Source: Butyrivibrio sp. NC2007
Lineage (GTDB): Bacteria > Bacillota > Clostridia > Lachnospirales > Lachnospiraceae
DNA length: 64,000 nt
Reading direction: 5' to 3'
Assembly: GCF_000421405.1 (NCBI RefSeq)
Contig: NZ_ATWY01000017.1
Span: 1-64,000, forward strand
Below are positions 28,221 to 36,326 of the stretch, piece after piece. Position numbers and translations under genes: made by a program. Each line of letters opens with the position of its first letter. Position 1 is the stretch's first letter. A model generated the notes under the pieces. The model ran no database searches. It was not told the DNA's origin and was given only the letters and a program-made list of their open reading frames with translations.

Positions 28221-28248
28221 AACCGGGGCACTCTTGCCCCGGTTTTTT
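28221..28248 (+). terminator. Terminator of the sugar transport operon
   Basis: AACCGGGGCA and TGCCCCGGTT enclose a 3-4 base loop and are followed by a T-run. Confidence 0.9.
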
Positions 28249-28249
28249 A

Positions 28250-28400
28250 TTGAGGGAGAGTGGGGGAGTCAGTGGGGACGGTTCTGTGAGTCAGTGGGGA
28301 CGTTTCAGTTTGACTCATTTTGGTTCGCAAAATGAGTCAAACTGAAACGTCCCCACTGACTCACAGAACCGTCCCCACTGACTCCCCCACTCTCCCTCAA
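28250..28400. repeat. 72-bp perfect inverted repeat
   Basis: Arms 28250-28321 and 28329-28400 are exact reverse complements over 72 bases with a 7-base centre. Each arm carries GTCAGTGGGGACG twice. It lies right after the operon terminator and a few bases before the promoter of the RNA methyltransferase gene. A 21-base part recurs downstream of arcC. It resembles a doublet of a REP-type dispersed repeat. Confidence 0.97.
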
Positions 28401-28411
28401 ATGTGCTATAC

Positions 28412-28417
28412 TATAAT
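28412..28417 (+). promoter_or_regulatory. -10 element of the RNA methyltransferase gene
   Basis: TATAAT preceded by TGCTATAC, about 34 bases before the start codon. The -35 region would fall inside the long inverted repeat. Confidence 0.4.
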
Positions 28418-28450
28418 CTACTACCCAAATGTTTCAAAAGAGGTATCACC

Positions 28451-29266
28451 ATGATCACAAGTACATCCAACGACCGCGTCAAGAAGGTCGTAAGCTACGT
28501 AGAAAAGAGCAAGGCCCGTCGCGAGGACGGCGTCTTTGTAATAGAAGGAATGAAGATGCTCAGGGAAGCTCCTGTTCTTCAGGTCTCCGAAGTGTATGTC
28601 ACAGAGAAGTTTGTCTCCGGCGCAAGCGAAGAGGACAAGGAAATTCTCTGGAGATATGGCGCAGAAGAGGTTTCCGAGGAAGTCATGAAGAAGATGAGCG
28701 ACACCCAGACACCTCAGGGAGTTCTTGCGGTAATAAGGCAGTATGCCTACACCTTAGAAGAGGTCATCGAGGGCTACAATCAGGAGGCAGCAGAATCTGG
28801 AAAAGAGAATGCTCCGCTCCTTCTGGTTCTTGAGAACATCCAGGATCCAGGCAATCTTGGCACCATGCTCCGCTCAGGCGAAGGTGCGGGAGTAACTGGC
28901 GTTATCCTCAGCAAGGGCTGCGCCGACATATACAATCCCAAGGTAATAAGGTCCACCATGGGCTCCATTTTCAGGATGCCATATATATATGTAGAAGATG
29001 TTCCTCCTTTGGTAAAAGAGCTGACGGCTAAGGGCGTACACACCTATGCAGCCCATCTTAAAGGGGAGAAGAACTACGACGAGTTTGATTACACACAGCC
29101 AACAGCTTTTCTTATAGGTAACGAAGGAAACGGACTGACCAAAGAGACTGCAGATGCGGCTGAGATCTATGTCCTCATTCCCATGAAGGGAGAGGTGGAA
29201 TCCATGAACGCAGCCACATCATCAGCAATACTTACATTTGAAGCTTCCAGACAGAGGAGGGGGTAA
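28451..29266 (+). CDS. TrmH/SpoU-family RNA 2'-O-methyltransferase
   Basis: 271 aa. N-terminal substrate-binding domain (STSNDRVKKVVSYVEKSKARREDGVFVIEG) followed by the knotted SPOUT domain with its three motifs: NIQDPGNLGTMLRSGEG, AFLIGNEGNGLT and VLIPMKGEVESMNAATSSAI. It methylates ribose in rRNA or tRNA using SAM. Start at 28451 has AGAGGTATC before it and matches the family; an ATG at 28403 lies in the promoter. proC follows after five bases. Confidence 0.9.
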   Translation: MITSTSNDRVKKVVSYVEKSKARREDGVFVIEGMKMLREAPVLQVSEVYVTEKFVSGASEEDKEILWRYGAEEVSEEVMKKMSDTQTPQGVLAVIRQYAYTLEEVIEGYNQEAAESGKENAPLLLVLENIQDPGNLGTMLRSGEGAGVTGVILSKGCADIYNPKVIRSTMGSIFRMPYIYVEDVPPLVKELTAKGVHTYAAHLKGEKNYDEFDYTQPTAFLIGNEGNGLTKETADAAEIYVLIPMKGEVESMNAATSSAILTFEASRQRRG

Positions 29267-29271
29267 AGGAA

Positions 29272-30066
29272 ATGACAGTAGGATTTATCGGATTAGGAAA
29301 CATGGCAAAGGCAATGATCGGCGGCATTTTGCAGAAAGGCCTCATGGGACCAAACGAGATCATAGGCTCAGCCAACACAGAGGAGACCTGCCGTAAGGCA
29401 GCGGATAAGTTCGGCATCCAGACAAGAAACTCCAACGCTGCAGTTGCCAAGGAGGCAGACATCATCGTTCTTGCCGTTAAGCCTCAGTATCTCAAGGTTG
29501 TTATCGCAGATATCATGGACAGCATGGATGATAACAAGGTCATCGTCAGCATCGCAGCAGGCAAGACCATTGCATGGATCGAGAACGAGTTTGAAAAGCC
29601 CACCAAGATCATCAGAGTAATGCCTAACACACCTGCTCTTGTAGGCGAAGGATGCTCTGCTGTTTGCAGGAACGATCTTGTGGACGACAATTCCTATCAC
29701 TTCGTAAAAGAGCTTTTGGAGAGCTTTGGTAAGGCATATACCGTGCCTGAGTCACTGATGGACGTAGTGGTCGGCGTAAGCGGATCATCACCTGCATATG
29801 TCTTTTTATTCATCGAAGCTATGGCAGATGCAGCAGTAGCAGGCGGAATGCCAAGAAAGCAGGCTTATGAGTTCGCTGCCCAGTCAGTACTTGGCAGTGC
29901 CAAGATGGTCCTTGAAACAGGTAAGCACCCGGGAGAACTTAAGGACATGGTATGCTCACCTGCAGGCACTACAATCGAGGCTGTGAGAGTACTTGAGGAA
30001 GCAGGATTTAGAGGAACCGTGATGGATGCTGTAACAGCGTGCATCGACAAGAGCAAAAGCCTGTAA
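29272..30066 (+). CDS. proC: Pyrroline-5-carboxylate reductase
   Basis: 264 aa, normal size. Last step of proline synthesis, NAD(P)H-dependent. N-terminal Rossmann motif GFIGLGNMAKAMIGG, then VLAVKPQ, MPNTPALVGEG, and the C-terminal dimer domain with SGSSPAYVFLFIEAMADAAV and KDMVCSPAGTTIEAV. Directly follows the RNA methyltransferase gene, probably one transcript. Cytoplasmic. Confidence 0.95.
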   Translation: MTVGFIGLGNMAKAMIGGILQKGLMGPNEIIGSANTEETCRKAADKFGIQTRNSNAAVAKEADIIVLAVKPQYLKVVIADIMDSMDDNKVIVSIAAGKTIAWIENEFEKPTKIIRVMPNTPALVGEGCSAVCRNDLVDDNSYHFVKELLESFGKAYTVPESLMDVVVGVSGSSPAYVFLFIEAMADAAVAGGMPRKQAYEFAAQSVLGSAKMVLETGKHPGELKDMVCSPAGTTIEAVRVLEEAGFRGTVMDAVTACIDKSKSL

Positions 30067-30101
30067 TTTTCACACTTTTTTGACACAAATTTAATAGAAA
30101 T

Positions 30102-30130
30102 TTGACAAAATGGCTCATCTTTGCTATTAT
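30102..30130 (+). promoter_or_regulatory. Promoter of the SH3/hydrolase gene
   Basis: Perfect TTGACA (30102-30107) and TATTAT (30125-30130) with a 17-base spacer, 80 bases before the start. Confidence 0.75.
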
Positions 30131-30209
30131 TACCTCCGAATTGTTTAAATCTTAATATGTTGCAATATCTTTGTAACAAATTTAAATAAAAAAGAGGATA
30201 GCAATCTGT

Positions 30210-31328
30210 ATGGATAACTCACGAAAGTTATTCTCCGGGGCCACTAAGACCATGGCAGTACTTTTCCTGGTTGTGGTAATGTCTTTTACCCAGAGTATAA
30301 CAGTAGAGGCAAGACGCACTTCAAACTATTTAGAACTTGCTACAGGAATTACAAATATTATCAGTCCCATCGCTCCACTTGGAATTGACAGCGAAGCCCC
30401 TGAGGTTAAGGCTGCCGAGAACGCAGAGAAGTCTGCAGCATCCGAGAGCAGCACAGAGGGTGCTTCAGAGAGCGAATCATCAAATCTCGTGATGGCCAAT
30501 GTCAGCAGAGTGATGAATGTCAGGGAAGAGCCCAATGAAGACAGCGCTAAGGTCGGAGTTCTTTACAAGGACTGCGGAGGTAAAATCTTAGACAGACAGG
30601 ACGGATGGACCAAGGTTCAGTCCGGTGATCTTATCGGATGGGCCAAGGATGAGTATCTTTTATTCGATGAGGATGCTGAGGCACTTGCTCAGGACGTTGG
30701 TAAGCAGATAGTTACCAGCAACGGAACAGCTCTTAACATCAGGGCTGAGGCTTCATCAGATGCCGAGGTTGTCGGCGTTCTTGCAGAGAACACCTTCGTA
30801 GACCTTATCGAGGATACAGGCGATGGATGGATCGCCGTTGATTACAACGATGATACCGGATATGTTCAGGCTGATTATGTTACATCAACCTTCAAGATCG
30901 ACTCCGGTGAGACCATAGCAGCCATCAAGCTTCGTGAGGAAGCTGAGAAGAAGGCAGCACTTACCAAGAACCGCGGAGCAGTCAGTGCAGATGCAGATGA
31001 GGTCAAGCTCCTGGCAGCTCTTATCCAGTGTGAGGCAGGTAACCAGCCTTATGAAGGTAAGGTCGCTGTAGGTGCGGTAGTTATGAACCGTGTTAAGTCA
31101 GGCGGATACCCGAGCAGTATTTACGGTGTAATCTATGCATCAGGTCAGTTCACACCTGCTCTTAACGGAACCGTTGCAAGAGTTTACAACTCAGGCAAGA
31201 TCAGCGATTCCAATTACCAGGCAGCTCAGGCAGCCATAAACGGTGAGACAACCGTAGGCGGAGCACTTCACTTCAGACGTGTAAACGGAAGAGAAGGAAT
31301 CATCATCGGAGCACACGTATTCTGGTAA
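30210..31328 (+). CDS. Secreted cell wall hydrolase, SleB-like, with two bacterial SH3 domains
   Basis: 372 aa. Signal peptide or anchor (MAVLFLVVVMSFTQSITVEA), a serine/glutamate-rich linker, two SH3-like repeats (MNVREEPNEDSAKVGVLYKDC; LNIRAEASSDAEVVGVLAEN) and a C-terminal Hydrolase_2 domain of the SleB type (LLAALIQCEAGNQPYEGKVA; VVMNRVKSG; HFRRVNG). SleB-type proteins are lytic enzymes acting on peptidoglycan in spores, but many non-sporulating Lachnospiraceae have secreted relatives for wall turnover. SH3 domains should hold it to the wall. Monocistronic. Confidence 0.85.
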   Translation: MDNSRKLFSGATKTMAVLFLVVVMSFTQSITVEARRTSNYLELATGITNIISPIAPLGIDSEAPEVKAAENAEKSAASESSTEGASESESSNLVMANVSRVMNVREEPNEDSAKVGVLYKDCGGKILDRQDGWTKVQSGDLIGWAKDEYLLFDEDAEALAQDVGKQIVTSNGTALNIRAEASSDAEVVGVLAENTFVDLIEDTGDGWIAVDYNDDTGYVQADYVTSTFKIDSGETIAAIKLREEAEKKAALTKNRGAVSADADEVKLLAALIQCEAGNQPYEGKVAVGAVVMNRVKSGGYPSSIYGVIYASGQFTPALNGTVARVYNSGKISDSNYQAAQAAINGETTVGGALHFRRVNGREGIIIGAHVFW

Positions 31329-31367
31329 TTTGGGGTGCACTAAATAAAGCATATATGATAGAATGTA

Positions 31368-31395
31368 GGGGATTGCTAAGCGCAATCCCCTTTTT
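31368..31395 (+). terminator. Terminator of the SleB-like gene
   Basis: GGGGATTGC and GCAATCCCC with a 5-base loop, followed by TTTTT. Confidence 0.9.
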
Positions 31396-31456
31396 GACCC
31401 CTAGGGACGGAGTCAAGGGCTCATTTTTGACCCCCAGGGACGGAGTCAAGGGCTCA
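31391..31456. repeat. 33-bp direct repeat, two units (REP-like)
   Basis: Units at 31391-31423 and 31424-31456 differ by one base. Each begins TTTTTGACCCC and contains GGGACGGAGTCAAGGGCTCA, with a small TTGAC/GTCAA palindrome. The first unit starts in the T-run of the preceding terminator. It resembles dispersed extragenic palindromes of Clostridia. Confidence 0.9.
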
Positions 31457-31481
31457 TTTTTATATTTGGAGGAGGAGCATC

Positions 31482-32471
31482 ATGAATATGTACGGAAGAG
31501 ATTTTCTGAAACTGCTGGATTTTACCACTGAAGAGATAGAGTACCTCATTGACCTGGCTGCAGAGCTCAAGGACAAGAAAAAGAACGGTATTCTTCACGA
31601 CGAGCTAAGAGGCAGAAACATTGCCCTGATTTTTGAGAAGACCAGTACCAGAACAAGATGTTCCTTTGAAGTTGCAGCTCACGACCTTGGAATGGGTTCA
31701 ACCTATCTTAATCCCACAGATTCCCAGATCGGCAAGAAGGAGAGCATCGCAGATACAGCGCGCGTTCTTGCAAGCATGTACGACGGAATCGAGTACAGGG
31801 GCTTTGAGCAGGAGATAGTTGAGACTATTGCTAAGCACAGCAAGGTGCCGGTATGGAACGGTCTTACCAACGAGTTCCACCCAACACAGATGCTTGCTGA
31901 TGCCCTTACAATAAAAGAGCATTTCGGACGCCTTAAGGGAATCCACCTGGTTTACATGGGTGATGCAAGATACAACACAGGTAACTCACTGATGGTTCTT
32001 TGTGCTAAGCTGGGCATGCACTTCACAGCAGTATCCAACAAGAAGTACTTCCCATCTGAGGATCTTGTTAAGATCTGTCAGGAGATCGCAGCACAGACAG
32101 GTGCAGTAATTGATTTTTCCGAGGATGCCATCGAGGGAACCAAGGGCGCTGATGTTATCTACACCGACATCTGGGTATCCATGGGCGAGCCCGACAGCGT
32201 ATGGGAGGAGAGGATAAAAGACCTTGAGCCATACCGTGTAACTATGGACATAATGAAGAACGCCGGAGATTCTTGCGTATTCATGCACTGCCTGCCATCC
32301 TTCCACGACCTCAACACAGGCATTGGAAAAGACATCAAGAAGAAGTATGGTCTTGACGAGATGGAAGTTACAGATGAAGTATTTGAATCAGATCGCTCTA
32401 TCGTATTTGAGGAGGCTGAGAACCGCATGCACACCATCAAGGCAGTAATGTATGCGACCCTCAAGAAATAA
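31482..32471 (+). CDS. argF: Ornithine carbamoyltransferase
   Basis: 329 aa. Transfers the carbamoyl group to ornithine to give citrulline in arginine synthesis. Carbamoyl-phosphate site [13 protein letters not shown], then HPTQMLAD, ornithine-binding [11 protein letters not shown] region and the HCLPSFHD loop are all present. Strong GGAGGAGG site. It opens a tight run of genes: its stop overlaps the birA start by one base (TAATG). Cytoplasmic. Confidence 0.95.
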   Translation: MNMYGRDFLKLLDFTTEEIEYLIDLAAELKDKKKNGILHDELRGRNIALIFEKTSTRTRCSFEVAAHDLGMGSTYLNPTDSQIGKKESIADTARVLASMYDGIEYRGFEQEIVETIAKHSKVPVWNGLTNEFHPTQMLADALTIKEHFGRLKGIHLVYMGDARYNTGNSLMVLCAKLGMHFTAVSNKKYFPSEDLVKICQEIAAQTGAVIDFSEDAIEGTKGADVIYTDIWVSMGEPDSVWEERIKDLEPYRVTMDIMKNAGDSCVFMHCLPSFHDLNTGIGKDIKKKYGLDEMEVTDEVFESDRSIVFEEAENRMHTIKAVMYATLKK

Positions 32472-33346
32472 TGCTAAGTAAAGAACATATAAGCGAGCAG
32501 CTGCACACAAGATGGGCAGCTGCAAACATTTGGTATAAAGACATAACGGACTCCACCAACGATGACGCAAAGCGCCTTGCAGAAGAAGGTGCGCCCCACG
32601 GAATGCTGGTGGTTGCAGACAAGCAGGAACAGGGCAGAGGTTCACGCGGAAGAAGCTGGGAGACTCCCGCCGGAGCCAATATCGCCATGAGCCTTATAGT
32701 ACGTCCCAAGGTACCCATAGAGTGCGTATCAATGCTCACTCTGGTCATGGGACTGTCCGTGGCAGAAGGCGCAGAGCAGGCCATAAATGAGAGCATCTCC
32801 GAAAGCTCTTTTACCTGTAATATAAAATGGCCCAATGATGTGATCCTGGCGGAGCGGAAGATCTGCGGAATCCTGACGGAGCTTCACATGGAGCCTTCGG
32901 GCGAGATGTCGGACGTGGTCATAGGTGTTGGCATAAACGTCAACATGGCGCGCTTTCCGGAAGAAATTAAGGATGTGGCAGGATCTCTTTTGACCGGATG
33001 CGGACGTCCTATCGACAGGAGCCTTGTGGTGGCCCGGGTCATGGAGAGGTTTGAGGAGAACTACGAGAAGTTTGAAAAGACCCATGACTTATCGCTTCTT
33101 AAGGATCAATATGAAAAGAGACTGGTAAACAAGGGACAGAGAGTGATGCTCCTTGATACCAAAAAGCCTTCGGAAGTAAAAGGCAGAGAAGAAGTAGAAG
33201 AAAAATTTGCAGAGCCCCAAAATGAGCAGGGAGAAGCTCTTGGAATAACAGATAAGGGCGAGCTCATTGTCAGAATGGATACCGGAGAGGTGCGCGAAGT
33301 TACCGCCGGGGACGTTTCTGTCAGAGGACTGTACGGATATGTATAA
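32471..33346 (+). CDS. birA: Biotin--[acetyl-CoA-carboxylase] ligase, without DNA-binding domain
   Basis: 291 aa. It attaches biotin to carboxylase carrier domains. GRGSRGRSWETPAGAN and KWPNDVILAERKICGILTEL are the ATP/biotin site motifs; the C-terminal SH3-like cap is present but contains an acidic insert (EEVEEKFAEPQNEQGE). The N-terminal helix-turn-helix of E. coli BirA is missing, so it is a ligase only. Translationally coupled to argF. Confidence 0.9.
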   Translation: MLSKEHISEQLHTRWAAANIWYKDITDSTNDDAKRLAEEGAPHGMLVVADKQEQGRGSRGRSWETPAGANIAMSLIVRPKVPIECVSMLTLVMGLSVAEGAEQAINESISESSFTCNIKWPNDVILAERKICGILTELHMEPSGEMSDVVIGVGINVNMARFPEEIKDVAGSLLTGCGRPIDRSLVVARVMERFEENYEKFEKTHDLSLLKDQYEKRLVNKGQRVMLLDTKKPSEVKGREEVEEKFAEPQNEQGEALGITDKGELIVRMDTGEVREVTAGDVSVRGLYGYV

Positions 33347-33361
33347 CAGGAGGCTATGGAT

Positions 33362-34177
33362 ATGATCTTAGTCGTTGATGTAGGAAATACGAATATTACA
33401 TTCGGCGTTTTTGAAGGAGAGGAGCTAAAGAGCTCGTTCCGTATGATGAGCAAGACCGATCACACTTCGGATGAGTACGGAATTCAGATGCTGGAGATGA
33501 TGGGCCATAACGGCATTGATAAGGAGCAGATAGAGGGCGTTATGATCGCCAGCGTTGTTCCGCAGGTCATGCACGCTCTGGTCAATGCCATCGTTAAATA
33601 CATAGGCAGGAAGCCTTATATTGTGGGCCCCGGAATCAAGACCGGCATCAAGATCACAACCGATAACCCAAGAGAGATCGGACCTGACCTTATTGTTGAC
33701 GCAGTTGCTGCCTATGAGATCTACGGCGGACCTGTGCTTGTGGTTGACTACGGTACAGCAACTACCTATGTTCCGATCAATGAAAAGGGCGAGTTCTTCG
33801 CGGGTGTTGTATCACCGGGAATCAGGATTTCAGCCAAGGCCCTCTGGGAGGGAACAGCCAAGCTTCCTGAGATCGAGATCAAAAAGCCCGATTCAATCCT
33901 TGCAAGGGAGACCATCTCCAGTATGCAGGCGGGACTTATCTATGGACAGATCGGCCAGTCCAAATACATCATCGAAGAGATGAAGAGAGAATCAGGCCTT
34001 AAGGATATGAAGGTTGTGGCAACGGGCGGCCTTGGAAGGCTTATTTCAGAGCTTACGGAGGAGATCGATATCTACGATCCTATACTGACCCTCAGGGGCC
34101 TTCAGATCCTCTATGAAAAGAACCGTAGGAACAAGCCACAGAACAAGGAATTTGATGATCAGAATCAGCCCGAATAA
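33362..34177 (+). CDS. coaX: Type III pantothenate kinase
   Basis: About 271 aa. First step of coenzyme A synthesis. P-loop-like DVGNTNITFG at the N-terminus, GPGIKTGIKI, then DYGTATTY and PGIRISAKALWEGTA. ATG at 33362 is chosen because AGGAGG (33348-33353) is 8 bases upstream; the ATG at 33356 is only 2 bases from it. The C-terminus extends in a charged tail (KNRRNKPQNKEF). Confidence 0.92.
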   Translation: MILVVDVGNTNITFGVFEGEELKSSFRMMSKTDHTSDEYGIQMLEMMGHNGIDKEQIEGVMIASVVPQVMHALVNAIVKYIGRKPYIVGPGIKTGIKITTDNPREIGPDLIVDAVAAYEIYGGPVLVVDYGTATTYVPINEKGEFFAGVVSPGIRISAKALWEGTAKLPEIEIKKPDSILARETISSMQAGLIYGQIGQSKYIIEEMKRESGLKDMKVVATGGLGRLISELTEEIDIYDPILTLRGLQILYEKNRRNKPQNKEFDDQNQPE

Positions 34178-34189
34178 GGAGTTTATTTA

Positions 34190-34660
34190 ATGAGTGCCAA
34201 GGAATTTGAAGAAGAATATAACAAAGAGTTTGAGGAAGACCTCCATATAGATGAGATGCAAAAGACCAACAAGGGACGCGTCTTTGAGCAGGCAGCAGGC
34301 GGAAGGATAGTTCTGTGCGGAGCCAACGCCTACGAGCAGAAGTATTATTTTAACCCGCTGTTCAAGCAGATCCCTGACAGCATCAAGAAGGAGCTCAACA
34401 TCATCAGCGTCCTCTTTACCCAGGAGGCAGGCGGTATCTTTACCATTGTCTTTGAGGAGGACGGCAGCGTTTCAATCGAGACCAATGCTGATGAAGAGGA
34501 TATCACCTACGATGAGATCACAGCAGGGCTTTTAGTGGGAGAGGTCAGGAGAAAGAGACAGGACCTGTTCGAGGCGCTGGGAATATATTATAAGATCTAT
34601 GTGCTGGGCGAGAAGGCTGCAGATGCATTGGATGAGGAAGAAGAAAACGGCGCGTTTTAA
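34190..34660 (+). CDS. Conserved hypothetical protein (probably DUF6145)
   Basis: 156 aa, acidic at both ends, soluble. The core KYYFNPLFKQIPDSIKKELNI and IFTIVFEEDGSVSIET recalls the DUF6145 family found between coaX and dusB in Lachnospiraceae; the assignment is from memory of that neighbourhood. No catalytic motif is recognised. It is 12 bases behind coaX and 13 before dusB, so it is part of the operon. Confidence 0.7.
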   Translation: MSAKEFEEEYNKEFEEDLHIDEMQKTNKGRVFEQAAGGRIVLCGANAYEQKYYFNPLFKQIPDSIKKELNIISVLFTQEAGGIFTIVFEEDGSVSIETNADEEDITYDEITAGLLVGEVRRKRQDLFEALGIYYKIYVLGEKAADALDEEEENGAF

Positions 34661-34673
34661 TTAGAAAGACTTT

Positions 34674-35666
34674 ATGGCAGGATATGGTAAGCTGCAGATT
34701 GGCAGCGTAACACTTGATAACAACATAATCTTAGGACCCATGGCAGGCGTTTCCGACCTGCCTTTTCGTGTGCTCTGCAGCGAGATGGGAGCCGGCCTTG
34801 TGTGCATGGAGATGGTCAGCGCCAAGGCTATTATTTATAAGAACAGAAACACCAACATGCTGCTGGAGATCCATCCGGATGAGCATCCGGTTTCGCTGCA
34901 GCTCTTTGGCTCAGAGCCCGAGATAATGCAGCAGGCAGTTGAGATGATAAAGGACAGGCCCTACGACATCTTGGACGTCAACATGGGGTGTCCCGTGCCG
35001 AAGGTTGTAAGCAATGGTGAAGGCTCTGCTCTTATGAAGGATCCGGCTCTTATTGAAAGAATAGTGTCGGCACTGGTTCAGGTTTCTGACAGGCCTGTTA
35101 CAGTTAAGATAAGAAAGGGCTTTACCGAAAACAGCGTTAACGCCGTTGAGTGTGCCCTGGCAGCAGAAGCCGGAGGGGCAGCAGCTGTGGCTGTTCACGG
35201 AAGGACCAGAGAGCAGTTCTACTCAGGAAAGGCCGACTGGGATATCATCAGACAGGTAAAAGAGTCTGTGAAGATCCCCGTTATAGGTAACGGAGACGTG
35301 GTTGACGGAGAGAGCGCCAAGGCTATGTTTGAGCAGACAGGGTGCGACGGAGTCATGGTGGCAAGGGCAGCCCAGGGCAATCCGTTTATCTTCAGGGAGA
35401 TCAAAAGCTTTTTTGAAAAAGGCGCAGCCTGTGAGAGGCCAAGCAGGAAAGAGGTCTACGACACAGTCATAAGGCATGCCGATATGCAGCTCAAGTACAA
35501 GGGTGAGTACATCGGAATCCGCGAGATGCGTAAGCACGTGTCCTGGTACACCTATGGGATGCCCGGAAGTGCGAGGTTTAGAAACGAGATAAACCAGATG
35601 ACGGACATGGATACACTCAAAGAAGCATGCGCTAAAATAATGCTCCCGCCTAGTGTTGACACATAA
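34674..35666 (+). CDS. dusB: tRNA-dihydrouridine synthase
   Basis: 330 aa, FMN-dependent reductase of tRNA uridines. GPMAGVSDLPFR (FMN), DVNMGCPVPKVVSNGEGSAL with the catalytic cysteine, VKIRKGF, VHGRTREQFYSGKADW and NGDVVDGESAKAMFEQTGCDGVMVARAAQGNPFIF are in the family order. The last bases overlap the greA promoter. Confidence 0.93.
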   Translation: MAGYGKLQIGSVTLDNNIILGPMAGVSDLPFRVLCSEMGAGLVCMEMVSAKAIIYKNRNTNMLLEIHPDEHPVSLQLFGSEPEIMQQAVEMIKDRPYDILDVNMGCPVPKVVSNGEGSALMKDPALIERIVSALVQVSDRPVTVKIRKGFTENSVNAVECALAAEAGGAAAVAVHGRTREQFYSGKADWDIIRQVKESVKIPVIGNGDVVDGESAKAMFEQTGCDGVMVARAAQGNPFIFREIKSFFEKGAACERPSRKEVYDTVIRHADMQLKYKGEYIGIREMRKHVSWYTYGMPGSARFRNEINQMTDMDTLKEACAKIMLPPSVDT

Positions 35667-35684
35667 AATAAATAACAGTATAAT
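35656..35684 (+). promoter_or_regulatory. Promoter of greA
   Basis: Perfect TTGACA (35656-35661) and TATAAT (35679-35684) with a 17-base spacer; the -35 overlaps the end of dusB. Confidence 0.85.
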
Positions 35685-35753
35685 AGCAAAGTTAAAAAAT
35701 GAAATTAACTATTTTTCAGATATATCTTTTTATGAAGGGTAGGGCAGAGTATT

Positions 35754-36239
35754 ATGGAAGCTAAAAAGAACATTTTAACTAAAGAAGGACTTGCTAAGTA
35801 CGAGGAAGAGCTCCACGAGCTCAAGACAGTCAAGCTTAAAGAGGTTGCTGAGAAGCTCAAGGAAGCAAGAGAGCAGGGCGATCTTTCAGAGAACGCTGAG
35901 TACGACGCAGCTAAGGATGAGCAGCGTGATATCGCAGCAAGGATCGAAGTGATCGAGAAGATCCTCAAGAATGCAGAAGTTATTGATGATTCAGATGTTG
36001 ACACAAACAAGATCAGCATCGGATGCACAGTTAAGCTTAAAGATCTTGAGTTCGACGAGGAGATTGAATACAAGATTGTTGGTTCATCAGAGGCAAACAG
36101 CCTTAAGGGCAAGATCTCAAACGAGTCACCTGTTGGTAAGGCGCTCATCGGTGCCAAGAAGGGACAGACAGTTTCTGTAGAGACACAGGCTGGCGTCTTC
36201 AAGTATAAGGTACTTGGCATTCAGAGATCAGAGGTCTGA
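35754..36239 (+). CDS. greA: Transcription elongation factor GreA
   Basis: 161 aa. Binds RNA polymerase in the secondary channel and stimulates cleavage of backtracked RNA. N-terminal antiparallel coiled coil (LTKEGLAKYEEELHELK to about residue 75, with the acidic tip ENAEYDAAKDEQ) and C-terminal FKBP-like domain (SNESPVGKALIGAKKGQTV). Family length. Confidence 0.95.
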   Translation: MEAKKNILTKEGLAKYEEELHELKTVKLKEVAEKLKEAREQGDLSENAEYDAAKDEQRDIAARIEVIEKILKNAEVIDDSDVDTNKISIGCTVKLKDLEFDEEIEYKIVGSSEANSLKGKISNESPVGKALIGAKKGQTVSVETQAGVFKYKVLGIQRSEV

Positions 36240-36326
36240 TAAGAGACTTTAGATAACACGAGCCGGCGATAGCAATTCGTCGGCTCTTTGTACAATATGA
36301 AAGACACATATTACGGAGGAAAAAAG

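Noticed and set aside
28322..28330. GGTTCG as a tRNA T-loop
   Set aside because: It is only the centre of the inverted repeat; no acceptor or anticodon arms are present. No tRNA gene was found in the window.
28250..28400. The long inverted repeat as a transcription terminator
   Set aside because: A proper terminator with a T-run already stands at 28221-28248 and the long stem has no T-run after it.
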